This document shows, one piece after another, positions 24,396 to 32,141 of a stretch of DNA of 37,798 nucleotides. Origin of the DNA: Pseudomonas sp. R5(2019) (GTDB taxonomy: Bacteria; Pseudomonadota; Gammaproteobacteria; Pseudomonadales; Pseudomonadaceae). The stretch lies in assembly GCF_009905435.1 (NCBI RefSeq), contig NZ_JAAAMT010000052.1, positions 1 to 37,798 on the forward strand, written 5' to 3'. The notes under the pieces are model-generated. The model was not told the origin of the DNA. It did not search any database and saw only the letters and a program-made list of their open reading frames with translations. The translations under genes were made by a program, and so were the position numbers. Positions within the stretch are counted from its first letter, which is position 1. The number at the start of each line of letters is the position of its first letter.

Positions 24396-25752
24396 CAATA
24401 AAGTGTGGACACCGGTGCTGGCCGATTCGGAGCAACCGCGCTACCTGGCGCTGGTGGAGGCCATTGCCCGTGCTATCGAAACGGGCGAACTCAAGGTCGG
24501 TGAGCGCCTGCCGCCACAACGTCGCCTGGCCTGGAACCTGGGCTTGAACCCGAGCACCACCATGCAGGCCTATCGCGAGGCGGCGCGACGGCACCTGGTT
24601 TCCGGTGAAGTCGGCCGAGGCACTTATGTGCTGGCCGGCAGCAAGGAAGCGACCCTGTTCCGCCTCAAGCATCCGGGCGACCGGCCCAGCCTGATCGACC
24701 TGTCCACCAATGTGCCGGTCATCGACGACAGTAATACCGACATGGCCGAAAGCCTCGCCCGCCTGTTACACGTCGGCAGCACCGCTCATCTGCAACACTA
24801 CCTGTCGGCCCAGGACCTGGCGCTGGCCCGCGCGCGCGGCGCCGCCTGGCTGCAGACCCGGGGCTTGAACCTGCCGGCACAGCAAATACTGTTCTGTGCC
24901 GGCGCCCAGCAAGGGTTGTTCAGCGCCCTGCTCTCTGTGTGCCAGCCGGGAGAACCGGTGCTGGTCGAAGCCTTCACGGCGCCCGGTATCAAGGCGGCTT
25001 GCAGGCAACTGCGGTTACCGTTGCACGGCGTGGCCATGGATCAGCGCGGCATCCTCGCCGACGACCTCGACCGCATGGCCCGTGCGACCGGCGCCAAGGT
25101 TGTAGTGCTGACCCCCACCCTGCAAAACCCCACCGCCGCCTGCATGAACGAGCAACGCCAGCACGAGGTTGCCGAGGTGGTGCGCCAGCACGATCTGCTG
25201 GTGATCGAAGACGATGTCTACGGCGCGCTGGCACCGACACCCCCGCTGTCGCGCTTGCTGGGCCGGCATGGGCTGTTGGTCACCAGCCTGTCGAAAACCG
25301 TGGCACCCGGGCTTCGGCTGGGCTGGATGGCGGCCGAACCCGAGGTACTGGAACGCATCGACCCCCATGCCCAGGCCACCCACTGGAACGTCTCGCCCCT
25401 GTGCCTGAGCGTCGCCAGCCAATGGATCGAGGACGGCACTGCCCGGCGCCGACTGGCCTGGCAAGTGGAGGAAGTCGAACAGCGATGGCGGCTGGCCAGG
25501 AAAATCCTCGGCGCAGCCTTGTATGACACCGGCGTGCCATCTCCACATGTCTGGGTCAACTGCGCCTCCTCAGCCGCCGCCGCTACCCTCGCCTGCCGGG
25601 CGGTGGAGGTTGAAGTGGTGCCGATGGAAGTGTTTGCGGTCAAGCAAAGCGACACCCAGGCGATCCGGGTGAGCTTGTCGGCAGCGCGTAACCGGGCCGA
25701 ACTGAAGGTGGCGCTGGAGCGGATTGCGCAGGTGGGGCAGGTGAGTTCGTAA
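24388..25752 (+). CDS. MocR-family (GntR HTH plus aminotransferase) regulator
   Basis: A 454-residue MocR regulator. An N-terminal winged helix of the GntR type (about 15-85; LPPQRRLAWNLGLNPSTTMQAYREA) is joined to a fold-type I aminotransferase domain. The PLP lysine is in TSLSKTVAPGLRLGW, with EDDVYGAL before it. The start is uncertain: ATG 24388 (MGNNKVWTP), ATG 24367 or GTG 24403 (VWTP..) all lack a clear Shine-Dalgarno; relatives usually begin just before W-T-P, so 24388 or 24403 is likeliest. The direct repeats cover the first codons in either upstream choice. It is divergent from the dehydratase and ends 12 bases before hipA, with which it converges. Confidence 0.9.
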   Translation: MGNNKVWTPVLADSEQPRYLALVEAIARAIETGELKVGERLPPQRRLAWNLGLNPSTTMQAYREAARRHLVSGEVGRGTYVLAGSKEATLFRLKHPGDRPSLIDLSTNVPVIDDSNTDMAESLARLLHVGSTAHLQHYLSAQDLALARARGAAWLQTRGLNLPAQQILFCAGAQQGLFSALLSVCQPGEPVLVEAFTAPGIKAACRQLRLPLHGVAMDQRGILADDLDRMARATGAKVVVLTPTLQNPTAACMNEQRQHEVAEVVRQHDLLVIEDDVYGALAPTPPLSRLLGRHGLLVTSLSKTVAPGLRLGWMAAEPEVLERIDPHAQATHWNVSPLCLSVASQWIEDGTARRRLAWQVEEVEQRWRLARKILGAALYDTGVPSPHVWVNCASSAAAATLACRAVEVEVVPMEVFAVKQSDTQAIRVSLSAARNRAELKVALERIAQVGQVSS

Positions 25753-25764
25753 AATGAGTTGAAA

Positions 25765-27036
25765 TTATGAGGTTGCCAAGCGGAACGCCGACGCCATGAA
25801 CTGTTGCTCGCTTTCGGACACCTGCAGGGTGGTTGCCAAGGTACTCCACTGACTGACAATCGCCTTGAAGCGTTCAATGATGTGATCCGCCTCCCCCAAC
25901 TTGACCCGAAAATACCCGGCCACCTCCCGCGCCAACTCTAGATCCAGGGCGTTATCGGCATCCGTGATATTGAGCTTCAGGCCATCGGCCAAGGCGACGG
26001 GGTTCATGTCGTAGGCATCGCTCAAGCACCAGCCCCTTCCAGGCTCGAGCATGAAGCCATGATTGCGCAAATGGTCATCAGTATTTGAAACCAGCAGGTT
26101 GAAGACAATTCGCGACCATAACTCGAGCAAATCCTGATGGGTTTGCGCGCCATGCCTGATCAGTACCTCTGCCAACTCCAGGTAACTGGCGCCAGTGGAG
26201 GCATCATCCCCATCGACGCGGTTGGTCATGGTCATGGCCGATGCAAAGTGCAGCCTGCCACCACGCTCGGTTCGGTCGAAGCGGCGGACAAGAAAGCAGT
26301 GAAAGTCGCTGGCAAATTTCTGGGCTCTGCCGCTGGCAACACGCAAGCCACACCCTCTGGCCAATGCATTGACCACCATCTCCCAAGCGCCTACGTCGTA
26401 ATCATCGCGAGCGCTGGGGAATTTGGCGATCCACAGGTGCCCGTCATCGTCGACTACGCTCGCTTTCGGCCTGGCTCCTCCCAATGACCCTCCAGGTGCA
26501 ATCAACAGGCGTAACCAGTCGCGGCCATCACTTGCCGTATTGAGGGGATCATTTTCCAGCGCCAGACTCGCGCGCTCAAGTTCGCGAAGCTGTGCAAACG
26601 GTGGTGCGGCGATACCCGCACGGTCATCCAGAAAAGCTCCTGTGTCCTCGCGCCTGTAACGAAGTGCACCGGCCCGATAGAAGTCGTGCACACCCAACAA
26701 ATAATCTGACTCAAAGAGCCGTGTTCCAGGCGCCACTTGCCCGTCACGAATGTCACGTTCGAGGCGACGCTTCATCAACAGCCTGCCCCACCGATCAGGG
26801 CAAGAGTCTGCAAACACTCCAAATTTATCCTGATACTGGCCAGGAAACTGGGGCCCCTCGTAGAAGGCAATGCGAGGATCAAGGGTGTAAGCGTTCAACG
26901 CAGGATCGGCGAGGGCTGCGCGGTCGTATTCAAATTCGAATACTTCAGCTGCATGGTTGCGCCTGCTGTGCAATAGCCCGAGACGCCGGGCCCCACCCAA
27001 GCCTTGCCAATCCGCATACACCCCGATCATGGTCAT
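25765..27036 (-). CDS. hipA: HipA-family toxin kinase
   Basis: A 423-residue HipA-type serine/threonine kinase. The flexible P-loop lies at 182-193 (GGSLGGARPKAS), with Ser184 at the place of the autophosphorylated serine of E. coli HipA; WIAKFPS (202-208) carries the ATP-binding lysine, VSNTDDHLRNHGF (316-328) the catalytic loop, and SDAYDMNP (339-346) the metal-binding aspartate. All kinase residues appear intact. E. coli HipA phosphorylates glutamyl-tRNA synthetase and induces persistence; the target here may differ. The start overlaps the hipB stop by four bases (ATGA). Codon use is somewhat less G/C-rich than in neighbouring genes, which together with the antitoxin suggests acquisition. 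Confidence 0.92.
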   Translation of the reverse strand: MTMIGVYADWQGLGGARRLGLLHSRRNHAAEVFEFEYDRAALADPALNAYTLDPRIAFYEGPQFPGQYQDKFGVFADSCPDRWGRLLMKRRLERDIRDGQVAPGTRLFESDYLLGVHDFYRAGALRYRREDTGAFLDDRAGIAAPPFAQLRELERASLALENDPLNTASDGRDWLRLLIAPGGSLGGARPKASVVDDDGHLWIAKFPSARDDYDVGAWEMVVNALARGCGLRVASGRAQKFASDFHCFLVRRFDRTERGGRLHFASAMTMTNRVDGDDASTGASYLELAEVLIRHGAQTHQDLLELWSRIVFNLLVSNTDDHLRNHGFMLEPGRGWCLSDAYDMNPVALADGLKLNITDADNALDLELAREVAGYFRVKLGEADHIIERFKAIVSQWSTLATTLQVSESEQQFMASAFRLATS

Positions 27037-27500
27037 GAGTCACCTTGCTCGGACGACTGTTTGCCCTTGGGTGAGATCAGCAATGCAGCCAGAGAATCGG
27101 TAGTGACTGCTTTCGAAAATGACTCCTCAATGTTCGTTTCTCTCAAGCGTGGCGGCGCGATGGCTTCGGCAACCAGATAAGTGTTGCCCTTGGGCGCGCG
27201 CGGTGACTTGGCAACAACAAGACGCGCATCCTGAAGCTGGCGCCCGACTTCATCGACGTCGGCAATTCTGGCGATGTCTCGCTCAATGCCTAACACTTGC
27301 ATCACTGACATATAGGCCCCGATGGTGACACCCGCCCCCCCAGCCTCCAATGAACGCAAGGTCATCGGTGACATGCCTGCCCTTTCGGCGAGCTGCTTTG
27401 CGGTGAGCTTGCGGCGAAGACGGGCAAGTTTGAGGCGTGCTCCCAATTCAGTCAGCAGATGGGTTGTTGCGGGAAGTAAAGGGGCGGTTTTCTTGGCCAT
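27033..27500 (-). CDS. hipB: HipB-like antitoxin, XRE-type HTH
   Basis: A 155-residue DNA-binding protein with an N-terminal XRE/Cro helix-turn-helix (about 16-75; LRRKLTAKQLAERAGMSPMTLRSLEAG), followed by a charged, probably flexible tail of about 70 residues. It is longer than E. coli HipB (88 residues). As the partner of HipA it should neutralise the kinase and repress the operon. AAGGA eight bases upstream supports the ATG at 27500. It overlaps hipA by four bases. The AT-rich promoter region upstream contains a long inverted repeat that may be its operator. Confidence 0.87.
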   Translation of the reverse strand: MAKKTAPLLPATTHLLTELGARLKLARLRRKLTAKQLAERAGMSPMTLRSLEAGGAGVTIGAYMSVMQVLGIERDIARIADVDEVGRQLQDARLVVAKSPRAPKGNTYLVAEAIAPPRLRETNIEESFSKAVTTDSLAALLISPKGKQSSEQGDS

Positions 27501-27506
27501 GATGGC

Positions 27507-27545
27507 AATATTCCTTCACCACAATGTATAAAATGCCAGAATATT
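27507..27545. promoter_or_regulatory. hipBA promoter region with inverted arms
   Basis: AATATTC (27507-27513) and GAATATT (27539-27545) face each other 25 bases apart, around a likely minus-strand -10 (TATACA, about 27525-27530). An arrangement like this would suit autorepression by HipB. Confidence 0.45.
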
Positions 27546-27620
27546 AGCACATCAGACCATAGATCAATAAATAACCATTATTCCTACACTTATAAAAGTT
27601 TAAGGCCAGAATAATTACAC

Positions 27621-27939
27621 TTACAACGACCACCCCAACCGCCAATAGCCCATGAACGTCAACACCTTGCGGTCCAGCCCCAGCCCCGTCACCCAGTGCC
27701 GGCGTATGCTCATGACCGCCGCCGACTCCCCCGCGACCCAGGCATAAAACTCGCCATCGGGCGGCGTGGGCCAGGTCGCCTTGAGGCAGGCGGGCCTGGC
27801 GAACGGCGACGTCGATCATCAGTTCACCATGGGCGCTGCTGCCTTGGTCGCGCACCAGCCAGTTCAACTGGGTGCCGAGCGGGCAGTGCAGAGCCAGGGG
27901 TATATCTGGATAACGAGTGGGACGTTGAGGTCTTTGGCC
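27621..27939 (-). pseudogene. Remnant of a siderophore-interacting FAD protein (SIP), C-terminal part
   Basis: The minus strand encodes recognisable C-terminal SIP/ViuB sequence in two frames. From 27939 it reads GQRPQRPTRYPDIPLALHCP and TQLNWLVRDQGSSAHGEL; after a frameshift at about 27770-27800 it continues PPDGEFYAWVAGESAAVMSI, then RRHW, LDRKVLTFMGYWRLGW and a stop at 27621. An in-frame TAG lies just upstream at 27945-27943, and the N-terminal FAD domain is absent. The protein would have reduced ferric siderophore complexes in the cytoplasm. Loss of the N-terminus plus a frameshift means it is dead. Its position beside hipBA and DUF2790 suggests deletion or insertion events at this spot. 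Confidence 0.8.
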
Positions 27940-27947
27940 TATCTACA

Positions 27948-27973
27948 GCAGGAGCATTTTCAGTTGCTCCTGC
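27948..27973 (-). terminator. Hairpin after the DUF2790 gene
   Basis: GCAGGAGCA (27948-27956) pairs with TGCTCCTGC (27965-27973), a 9-bp stem with an 8-base loop, 20 bases past the DUF2790 stop. No U-tract follows, so termination is only likely, not certain. Confidence 0.5.
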
Positions 27974-27992
27974 CGGGCGTGATTGGACAGCA

Positions 27993-28241
27993 TCAGCCGT
28001 TGGCGCAACCGTTGCCCATCACCTGGTATTCCAGGGTGTGACGCTGGCCTTGATGATCTTCATAGACCATCTTCGCCGGAACCACTTCGCAGACATTGGG
28101 GATCGCAGAAATGCTGATCACCTTGGCAATATCCGGCTGTTGCGAATAGTCGTACTTTTCAACCTGGGCCGAGGTTTCAAGGTCATCAGCCAGTGCCAGA
28201 GTGGAAAAACCAGCCAGGGCAAGTATCAGTAAACGTTTCAT
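27993..28241 (-). CDS. Small secreted DUF2790-family protein
   Basis: An 82-residue protein with a signal peptide (MKRLLILALAGFSTLALA, cleavage near residue 18) and the DUF2790 body: VEKYDYSQQPDIAKVISIS, then VCEVVPAKMVYEDHQGQRHT and the C-terminal YQVMGNGC. Two cysteines (near residues 51 and 79) may form a periplasmic disulfide. The family occurs in several copies in Pseudomonas and has no assigned function; some members respond to metals, as I recall. AAAGG lies 11 bases before the ATG. A short AGGTT-AC-AACCT dyad is found 135 bases upstream at 28376-28387. Confidence 0.85.
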   Translation of the reverse strand: MKRLLILALAGFSTLALADDLETSAQVEKYDYSQQPDIAKVISISAIPNVCEVVPAKMVYEDHQGQRHTLEYQVMGNGCANG

Positions 28242-28510
28242 AGTGGATTGGCCTTTAAAGCAATCGCATCAAGATTGACTTCATTTGCCGATGGGGCGGG
28301 AAGAAGTTGTCATGCCGTTCATTGGCGTGACACGAAGTACCTATCCCCGGTCTGGTTCTCGTCAGGGACAATCATAGGTTACAACCTTAACTTTTTGATT
28401 AAAGACCCCCGTCAGACAATCACTGTTACCGCTACTGTAATAATCCGCGCTGGACCCGTTCTCGATGAGGGTGTAAAAACCTGCGCTTTCTTTTTTCGGA
28501 ATCTCGCACC

Positions 28511-28960
28511 GTGCCCCTGCACTACCGCCTGCTGGACGAACTGCAGCAGCCTCTGCTGAACAAATTCTACAAAGACCAGAACTCGTCCATGCGCAGCGTC
28601 AAAGGGGCCCGGTTGTGGGTCGCGCGCACGCCGGAGATTGTCGCGGGGTTGTGTTTGAAACCGTTGCCGGAGGGCTTCTGGCTGACCGGGCTGTGGGTCG
28701 ACCCAAACTGGCGTCAACGCCGTGTGGCAGGCGAATTGGTAGAAAGCGCGGTGCGAGGCTGTGAAACGCCGGTCTGGCTGTTTTGCCATCCGGACCTGTG
28801 CCCATTCTACCGGCGCCTTGGCTTTGAACCCGCGGGCGATACGCTACCGACCCTGTTGTGCGAAAAGCTGGTGCGTTACCAGCGCAACAAGGCGCTGGTC
28901 GCCCTGGAGCGGGTCAATCGTCCTGCTGCGGATCAAGCCCCGGAAACAGCACTTCGGTGA
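28511..28960 (+). CDS. GNAT-family N-acetyltransferase
   Basis: A 149-residue acetyltransferase. The central strand and acetyl-CoA loop are in FWLTGLWVDPNWRQRRVAGELVESAV (about 56-81; the Q/R-x-x-G/A motif appears here as RQRRVAG), followed by CHPDLCPFYRRLGFEPAG (about 92-109), the C-terminal GNAT motif. The GTG at 28511 starts VPLHYRLLDE; the upstream Shine-Dalgarno is weak. The substrate is unknown. Its last 47 bases overlap the end of the convergent peptide deformylase gene, so both coding ends are constrained. Confidence 0.82.
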   Translation: MPLHYRLLDELQQPLLNKFYKDQNSSMRSVKGARLWVARTPEIVAGLCLKPLPEGFWLTGLWVDPNWRQRRVAGELVESAVRGCETPVWLFCHPDLCPFYRRLGFEPAGDTLPTLLCEKLVRYQRNKALVALERVNRPAADQAPETALR

Positions 28961-29453
28961 AGCCGAAGCGGCTGAAGTCTGTGATTCGCGAAGGATACAG
29001 GCGGCCGATCAGATGATCGCACTCATGCTGCACCACCCGGGCATGGAAGCCGTCGGCGATGCGCTGGATCGGGTTGCCCTGAGGGTCGAAGCCTTCATAG
29101 CGAATCCGCGCGAAACGCTCCACGACCCCACGCAGCCCCGGCACCGACAGACAGCCTTCCCAGCCCTCTTCGAGTTCAGGCCCCAGGGGTGTGATCAACG
29201 GGTTGAGCAGCACCGTCTGCGGCACCGCTTCGGCCTGCGGGTAACGTTCGCTGCGCTCGAAGCCGAAGATCACCAATTGCAGGTCAACACCCATCTGCGG
29301 TGCGGCCAGGCCAACGCCGCCGACGTGCTCCATGGTTTCAAACATATCGGCGATCAGTTGCTCAAGCTCTGCGCTGCCAAACATCGACGCCGGCACCGCC
29401 GGGGCGACACGCAACAAACGCTCGTCGCCCATTTTCAGAATGTCACGAATCAT
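28914..29453 (-). CDS. def: Peptide deformylase
   Basis: A 179-residue peptide deformylase that removes the formyl group from new N-termini. All three motifs are intact: GVGLAAPQ (46-53), EGCLSVPG (99-106, metal ligand Cys101) and QHECDH (142-147, with ligands His143 and His147 and catalytic Glu144). AAAGGA eight bases before the ATG at 29453 lies inside the end of yihY, with which it overlaps by 11 bases, so the two are co-transcribed. It is not next to fmt, so it is probably the second deformylase paralogue of the genome. Confidence 0.95.
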   Translation of the reverse strand: MIRDILKMGDERLLRVAPAVPASMFGSAELEQLIADMFETMEHVGGVGLAAPQMGVDLQLVIFGFERSERYPQAEAVPQTVLLNPLITPLGPELEEGWEGCLSVPGLRGVVERFARIRYEGFDPQGNPIQRIADGFHARVVQHECDHLIGRLYPSRITDFSRFGFTEVLFPGLDPQQDD

Positions 29454-30417
29454 GCTGTTCCTTTAACGGCCGTTCCGAGTCGGACGGGATCGAATGGTCG
29501 CGCCCCAAACCGGAAACATGCTTTTTATCATGCCCATGAGGTAGTTCGCCGGCGACTTTTTCGCCGGGGTCCTTGCCCTCTGCAGACATGTGCTCGATCA
29601 CCGCATTCATCTCCGCGCCGAGCAGCAACACAGCGGCGGAAATGTAGAAGTACAGCAACAGCACAATGATCGCCCCGATACTGCCGTACATGGCGTTATA
29701 GTCGGCAAAGATCCTCACGTAGTAACCAAAGCCCAGCGACGCAACGATCCAGACCACCACCGCCAGCACCGAACCGGGGGTGATGAAGCGAAACTCCTGT
29801 TTGACGTCTGGCATCACGTAATAAATCAGGGCCACTGCCACCATCAGCAGAATCACGATCAATGGCCAGCGCACCACGGTCCAGAACGTGACGATGATCT
29901 CCTCCATGCCAATCTGCGCCGCGACCCACCCCATCACCTGTGGGCCCAGTACCATCAATGCGGCCGCAATGAGGAGCATGCCGGCGATGCCGATGGTGTA
30001 GAAAATCGACAGCGGAAAGCGTTTCCAGACCGGCCGGCCCTCGACGACGTCATAGGCGGCGTTCATCGCACTCATCATCAGCCGCACGCCCGCGGAGGCC
30101 GTCCACAGGGCAATCACGATACCCACCGACAGCAGCCCGCCTTTGGACTGTTGCAACTGGTCGATCACCGGGTTCACCTGTTCCAGCGCCTGGGGCGGCA
30201 ATACCAGTTCCGACTGCAGGCGCAGCCACGAGAAAAAGTCCGGCAAGTGCAAAAAACCAATCAGGGCAATCAGAAACAGCAGGAAGGGAAACAGCGAAAA
30301 CAGCATCTGGTAAGCCAGTGCCGAGGCATAGGTGGACATTTCGTCACTCATGAACTCGTGCACCGTTCGAAACAGTACCCGTCCCAGCGGAAGGCCACGC
30401 AAGTCAGGAAAAATCAT
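29443..30417 (-). CDS. YihY/BrkB-family inner-membrane protein
   Basis: A 324-residue membrane protein of the YihY/virulence-factor BrkB family, once misnamed ribonuclease BN. About six hydrophobic segments lie between residues 30 and 265 (SLFPFLLFLIALIGFL, LLSVGIVIALWTASAGVRL, FYTIGIAGMLLIAAALMVLG and others), with the family motif ALAYQMLFSLFP near 33-44. A hydrophilic, His/Lys-rich tail of about 50 residues (HGHDKKH) follows. AAGGAG precedes the ATG at 30417. Its function is unknown. It overlaps def by 11 bases. Confidence 0.9.
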   Translation of the reverse strand: MIFPDLRGLPLGRVLFRTVHEFMSDEMSTYASALAYQMLFSLFPFLLFLIALIGFLHLPDFFSWLRLQSELVLPPQALEQVNPVIDQLQQSKGGLLSVGIVIALWTASAGVRLMMSAMNAAYDVVEGRPVWKRFPLSIFYTIGIAGMLLIAAALMVLGPQVMGWVAAQIGMEEIIVTFWTVVRWPLIVILLMVAVALIYYVMPDVKQEFRFITPGSVLAVVVWIVASLGFGYYVRIFADYNAMYGSIGAIIVLLLYFYISAAVLLLGAEMNAVIEHMSAEGKDPGEKVAGELPHGHDKKHVSGLGRDHSIPSDSERPLKEQHDS

Positions 30418-30482
30418 AGCGTCTCCTTTCGCCGCTCTACCAAAGGTGCCCAGTGCACCGAACGCGCAGGTTTTACATCAAA

Positions 30483-30513
30483 ATAGCCGAGTTGACGACC
30501 GTCCAACGGCTAT
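30483..30513. other. Hairpin upstream of yihY
   Basis: ATAGCCG plus TTG (30483-30494, two-base bulge) pairs with CAACGGCTAT (30504-30513). It lies 66 bases upstream of yihY in a 274-base gap that otherwise shows only a small GGCCA/TGGCC dyad at 30537-30554. Confidence 0.4.
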
Positions 30514-30691
30514 TCCGCCTGTCGGACACTACAACGGCCACCCGAGGATGGCCATAGAGGCAATGCCTTGCTCCCAGGAAACGCCCTGACAGGTGATCAA
30601 CCTAAACTTCGGCTTTATGTTTGCCCCGCCAACCACCAAAATAGCCGCCATCTTTGACGCTGTGCCGAAGATTCACATCGGTAGGAACCCT

Positions 30692-31072
30692 ATGAAACTC
30701 GACAAACCCCAGGCCATCGCGCGCCGTAACAAAGAACTCGGCGGCGCTGTGCTGGGAGTCAACAACTGCCAATTTGCTTTGCTGGACGCCAAGCGCAATA
30801 TCTGGTGGTTCGATATCCCGGTCTCGCGCATCGCGGTGGGCCAGTACGAATGGATTCATCTGTTGCTGAACAACCCGCAAACCGACCAACTGCTGCACCT
30901 GAAAGTGACCACGGCGTTTCTGCGGGGACAACTCGAAGGCCTGACCGTGCGGAACGCCGGCAAGCGCCGGCCGACCATCAGCCTGGAACTGAGCGCCGAT
31001 CGCGACGCCTGGCTCAAGGACGTGCGCCCAACCGGTAGCGGTGCCTCATTCGCCCAGTTCCTGCAGGCCTGA
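30692..31072 (+). CDS. Conserved-type hypothetical protein, 126 residues
   Basis: The ATG at 30692 follows TAGGAA and starts MKLDKPQAIARRNKELGG; the 33 residues upstream in the same frame lack a ribosome-binding site. The product is soluble, with a single Cys26 and a mixed alpha/beta look: VLGVNNCQFALLDAKRNIWW, FDIPVSRIAVG, LLHLKVTTAFLRGQLEG. I do not recognise a domain. It ends 17 bases from the convergent CvfB gene. Coding bias agrees with neighbours, so it is a real gene without a known role. Confidence 0.72.
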   Translation: MKLDKPQAIARRNKELGGAVLGVNNCQFALLDAKRNIWWFDIPVSRIAVGQYEWIHLLLNNPQTDQLLHLKVTTAFLRGQLEGLTVRNAGKRRPTISLELSADRDAWLKDVRPTGSGASFAQFLQA

Positions 31073-31089
31073 CCCTCAGCTATCGAGCT

Positions 31090-31926
31090 TCAGACCAGTT
31101 CGATGCGGTCGGCGTGGATGACCAGCTTGCCGTCCTTGTAGAGGGCGCCGATGGCTTTCTTGAAGTTGCCCTTGCTGACCCCGAACAGGTCGCTGATCAC
31201 TTGCGGGTCGCTCTTGTCGCTGACCGCCAGCACGCCGTTGTTGGCCTTGAGCTTGTCGATGATCTTGTCGTGAAGGCTGCCAACAGCGGCCTGGCCGATC
31301 GGCTGCAGGCTCAGGGCGATCTTGCCGTCGCTGCGCAGCTCCTTGATGTAGCCCTTCTCCTGCTTGCCCGAACGCAGGAACTTGAACACTTCGTTCTTGT
31401 GGATCAGGCCCCAGTGCTTGTTGTTGATGATTGCCTTGAAGCCCATGGGCGTCTCTTCGACCACCAGCAAGTCGACTTCTTCACCGACCTTGTAGTTGGC
31501 CGGCACCTTGTCCAGGTAGCGGTCCAGCCGCGCCGTGGCGGTGATGCGGCGGGTGCGCTTGTCGATATAGGCATGCACCACGCAGTACTCGCCGGCTTTC
31601 ATCTGGCGCTTTTCTTCGGAGTACGGCAGCAGCAGGTCCTTGGGCAGGCCCCAGTCCAGGAAGATGCCGATGCTGTTGATCTCGATCACCTTGAGGCTGG
31701 CAAACTCACCCACCTGCAGCTTGGGCTTTTCGGTGGTGGCGATCAGTTTGTCTTCGCTGTCCAGGTAGACGAACACATTCAGCCAGTCCTCGACCTCGGT
31801 GGGCGTGTCCTTGGGAATATAGCGATTGGGCAGCAAGATTTCGCCGTCCGCCCCGCCGTCCAGGTACAGACCGAAGTCCGTGTGCTTCACCACTTGCAAA
31901 CTGTTGTAACGCCCAACTAAAGCCAT
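31090..31926 (-). CDS. CvfB-like S1 RNA-binding protein
   Basis: A 278-residue protein of the CvfB/YitL family with tandem S1-like domains and a C-terminal winged helix. The start MALVGRYNSLQVVKHTDFG is the usual family N-terminus; it follows GAGGA, whereas the ATG 15 bases upstream does not. S1 repeats are visible as VVKHTDFGLYLDGGADGEI, VIEINSIGIFLDWGLPKD and VVEETPMGFKAIINNKHWG. The C-terminus (SDLFGVSKGNFKKAIGALYKDGKL) is the winged-helix part. In staphylococci CvfB affects virulence gene expression by RNA binding; in Pseudomonas it is uncharacterised. Confidence 0.9.
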   Translation of the reverse strand: MALVGRYNSLQVVKHTDFGLYLDGGADGEILLPNRYIPKDTPTEVEDWLNVFVYLDSEDKLIATTEKPKLQVGEFASLKVIEINSIGIFLDWGLPKDLLLPYSEEKRQMKAGEYCVVHAYIDKRTRRITATARLDRYLDKVPANYKVGEEVDLLVVEETPMGFKAIINNKHWGLIHKNEVFKFLRSGKQEKGYIKELRSDGKIALSLQPIGQAAVGSLHDKIIDKLKANNGVLAVSDKSDPQVISDLFGVSKGNFKKAIGALYKDGKLVIHADRIELV

Positions 31927-32141
31927 GTCCGAAATCCTCAAAGCGAGGCGCGCATTCTACACCTGAACCGCTCGCACCGCCCGGTTGCAGCGTTTTCAAC
32001 CGATCGACCATCAGAAACATTCATTGCAACTGACGAACGGTCACAGCGAACGCGCCTCGTTCGGATGCGCTCGTCTTGAGAGGAACCCCGGTGGTCGCGC
32101 TTGTTCTATAAAGACAAGCAAGCTTCTGAAAGGACTCGCTC

